A program made the translations under genes and the position numbers. The notes beneath the pieces are model-generated. The model was not told the DNA's origin. It saw only the letters and a program-made list of their open reading frames with translations, and did not search any database. Source: Bacteroides propionicigenes (GTDB lineage Bacteria; Bacteroidota; Bacteroidia; Bacteroidales; Bacteroidaceae). From it: 64,000 nucleotides of DNA. The stretch lies in the NCBI RefSeq assembly GCF_018390535.1, contig NZ_JAHBBW010000003.1, forward strand, positions 1 to 64,000, in the 5' to 3' direction. This document shows positions 63,801 to 64,000 of the stretch, one piece after another; within the stretch, counting starts at the first letter, position 1; each line of letters opens with the position of its first letter.

Positions 63801-64000
63801 TTCCAACATTTCAATCTTCTGGATTTCGTGAGAAGTACGGAAACCGTCGAAGAAGTTCATGAACGGAACGCGAGACTTGATAGTAGCCAAGTGAGCAACA
63901 CCGGCCAAGTCCATAACTTCCTGTACAGAGCCTTCGGCCAACATGGCGAAACCTGTCTGACGTGCAGACATAACGTCTTGATGGTCACCGAAGATACACA
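60810..64000 (-). CDS. nifJ: Pyruvate:ferredoxin (flavodoxin) oxidoreductase, N-terminus outside the window
   Basis: Converts pyruvate and CoA to acetyl-CoA, CO2 and reduced ferredoxin, central to this anaerobe. The ORF continues to the window edge; the first Met (63971) is not the start because the frame upstream reads C-I-F-G-D-H-Q-D-V, a conserved segment. About 1060 codons are present of an expected 1180. Two 4Fe-4S ferredoxin motifs (C-I-Q-C-N-K-C-A-Y-V-C-P and C-L-G-C-G-N-C-A-D-V-C-P), the TPP site G-D-G-A-S-Y-D-I-G and C-S-G-C-G-E-T are visible. Confidence 0.96.
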   Translation of the reverse strand, partial: CIFGDHQDVMSARQTGFAMLAEGSVQEVMDLAGVAHLATIKSRVPFMNFFDGFRTSHEIQKIEMLENEDLAPLIDQEALAEFRARALNPMNPVARGMAENPDHFFQHRESCNNYYEAVPAIVEEYMNEISKITGRKYGLFDYYGAEDAERVIIAMGSVTEAAREAIDHLVANGEKVGLVAVHLYRPFSAKHFLAAVPKTAKKIAVLDRTKEPGANGEPLYLDVKDCFYGAENAPVIVGGRYGLGSKDTTPAQIIAVYKNLAMPMPKNHFTIGIVDDVTFTSLPQEEEIALGGEGMFEAKFYGLGADGTVGANKNSVKIIGDNTDKHCQAYFSYDSKKSGGFTCSHLRFGDTPIRSTYLVNTPNFVACHVQAYLHMYDVTRGLRKNGSFLLNTIWEGEELAKNLPNKVKKYFAQNNISVYYINATQIAQEIGLGNRTNTILQSAFFRITGVIPVEQAVEQMKKFIVKSYGKKGEDVVNKNYAAVDRGGEYKTLSIDPAWVNLPDDAKAENNDPAFINEVVRPINAQDGDLLKVSAFKGIEDGTWEQGTAKYEKRGVAAFVPEWNPENCIQCNKCAYVCPHASIRPFVLDAEEQKGAEFAQLKAVGKAFDGMTFRIQVDVLDCLGCGNCADVCPGNPKKGGKALTMKHLESQLAEAANWTYCAENVKSKQHLVDIKANVKNSQFATPLFEFSGACSGCGETPYVKLISQLFGDREMVANATGCSSIYSGSVPSTPYTKNEKGHGPAWANSLFEDFCEFGLGMELANEKMRARIVKAMEEAIAAESTPAEYKEVFQAWIENMYDADKTKELAEKIIPMVEAAKDKCDNCKTIASLSQYLVKRSQWIIGGDGASYDIGYGGLDHVIASGKDVNILVLDTEVYSNTGGQSSKATPVGAIAKFAAAGKRVRKKDLGLMATTYGYVYVAQIAMGADQAQTLKAIREAEAYPGPSLIIAYAPCINHGLKAGMGKSQAEEEKAVKCGYWHLWRYNPALEAEGKNPFTLDSKEPDWSGFQDFLKGEVRYASVMKQYPQEAEELFQAAEENAKWRYNSYKRLSKENWGAEVAE

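Noticed and set aside
63969..63971. Start codon of nifJ
   Set aside because: The frame stays open beyond it to the window edge with conserved NifJ residues (C-I-F-G-D-H-Q-D-V), so this Met is internal.

Overview
The window comes from a Bacteroides-type gut anaerobe; the species cannot be fixed from sequence alone. The evidence is a SusC/SusD polysaccharide utilisation locus (PUL) with a hybrid two-component regulator, near-perfect Bacteroides promoters (TTTG, about 19 bp, TAnnTTTG), AT-rich start regions without Shine-Dalgarno sequences, a Bacteroides-type M49 peptidase (HECLGH), BspA/fimbrillin-like lipoproteins and pyruvate:ferredoxin oxidoreductase.

Layout. 1-100: end of a 5S rRNA. 220-450: a Cys-rich lipoprotein. 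586-7051: a branched-chain amino acid operon, leuA-leuC-leuD-cimA-leuB, behind a promoter, a 27-codon Ile/Leu-rich leader ORF and an intrinsic terminator, which together look like an attenuator. 7184-23352: housekeeping genes (cysK, a TPR protein, recQ, an AraC-type regulator, dipeptidyl-peptidase III, an AlkD-like protein, fur-purA, a zinc metallopeptidase, hisS, a 52-aa membrane protein, glnA, groES-groEL). 23469-26695: an arsenic-type operon (arsR, ArsF-like, ArsG-like, small thioredoxin, ArsP-like permease), with an operator on its -7 box and a similar one before the second gene. 26795-27994: cbpA-cbpM. 28114-31745: etfB-etfA-acyl-CoA dehydrogenase (minus strand). 32422-41590: twin membrane-bound AraC regulators upstream of four lipoprotein genes, two carrying tandem 27-residue Cys-rich leucine-rich repeats. 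41785-43925: a C1 peptidase and a patatin phospholipase, divergent. 44003-60744: a fructan PUL (fimbrillin/DUF4960 pseudogene with an in-frame amber stop, surface GH32, DUF4960 glycan-binding lipoprotein, susD, susC; divergently GH32, sugar transporter, fructokinase, hybrid sensor). 60810-64000: nifJ, running off the right edge.

How the genes work together. The leu operon makes leucine, and CimA also feeds LeuCDB for isoleucine, which fits a leader peptide rich in both Ile and Leu codons. In the PUL, the surface GH32 and binding protein cut and hold fructan, SusCD imports oligosaccharides, the periplasmic-type GH32 releases fructose, and the transporter and kinase take it into metabolism; the hybrid sensor resembles fructose-binding regulators of such loci.

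The most unusual feature is a class of short intergenic arrays at six places (8167, 19343, 21136, 32027, 32318, 56920). Each has 3-5 units with a period of 20-23 bp, a core private to that locus that usually occurs in both orientations, and mostly lies 15-55 nt after a stop codon. I know of no described element of this form. Three large palindromes of one REP-like family and a 33-bp repeat that supplies a start codon are further non-coding structure.
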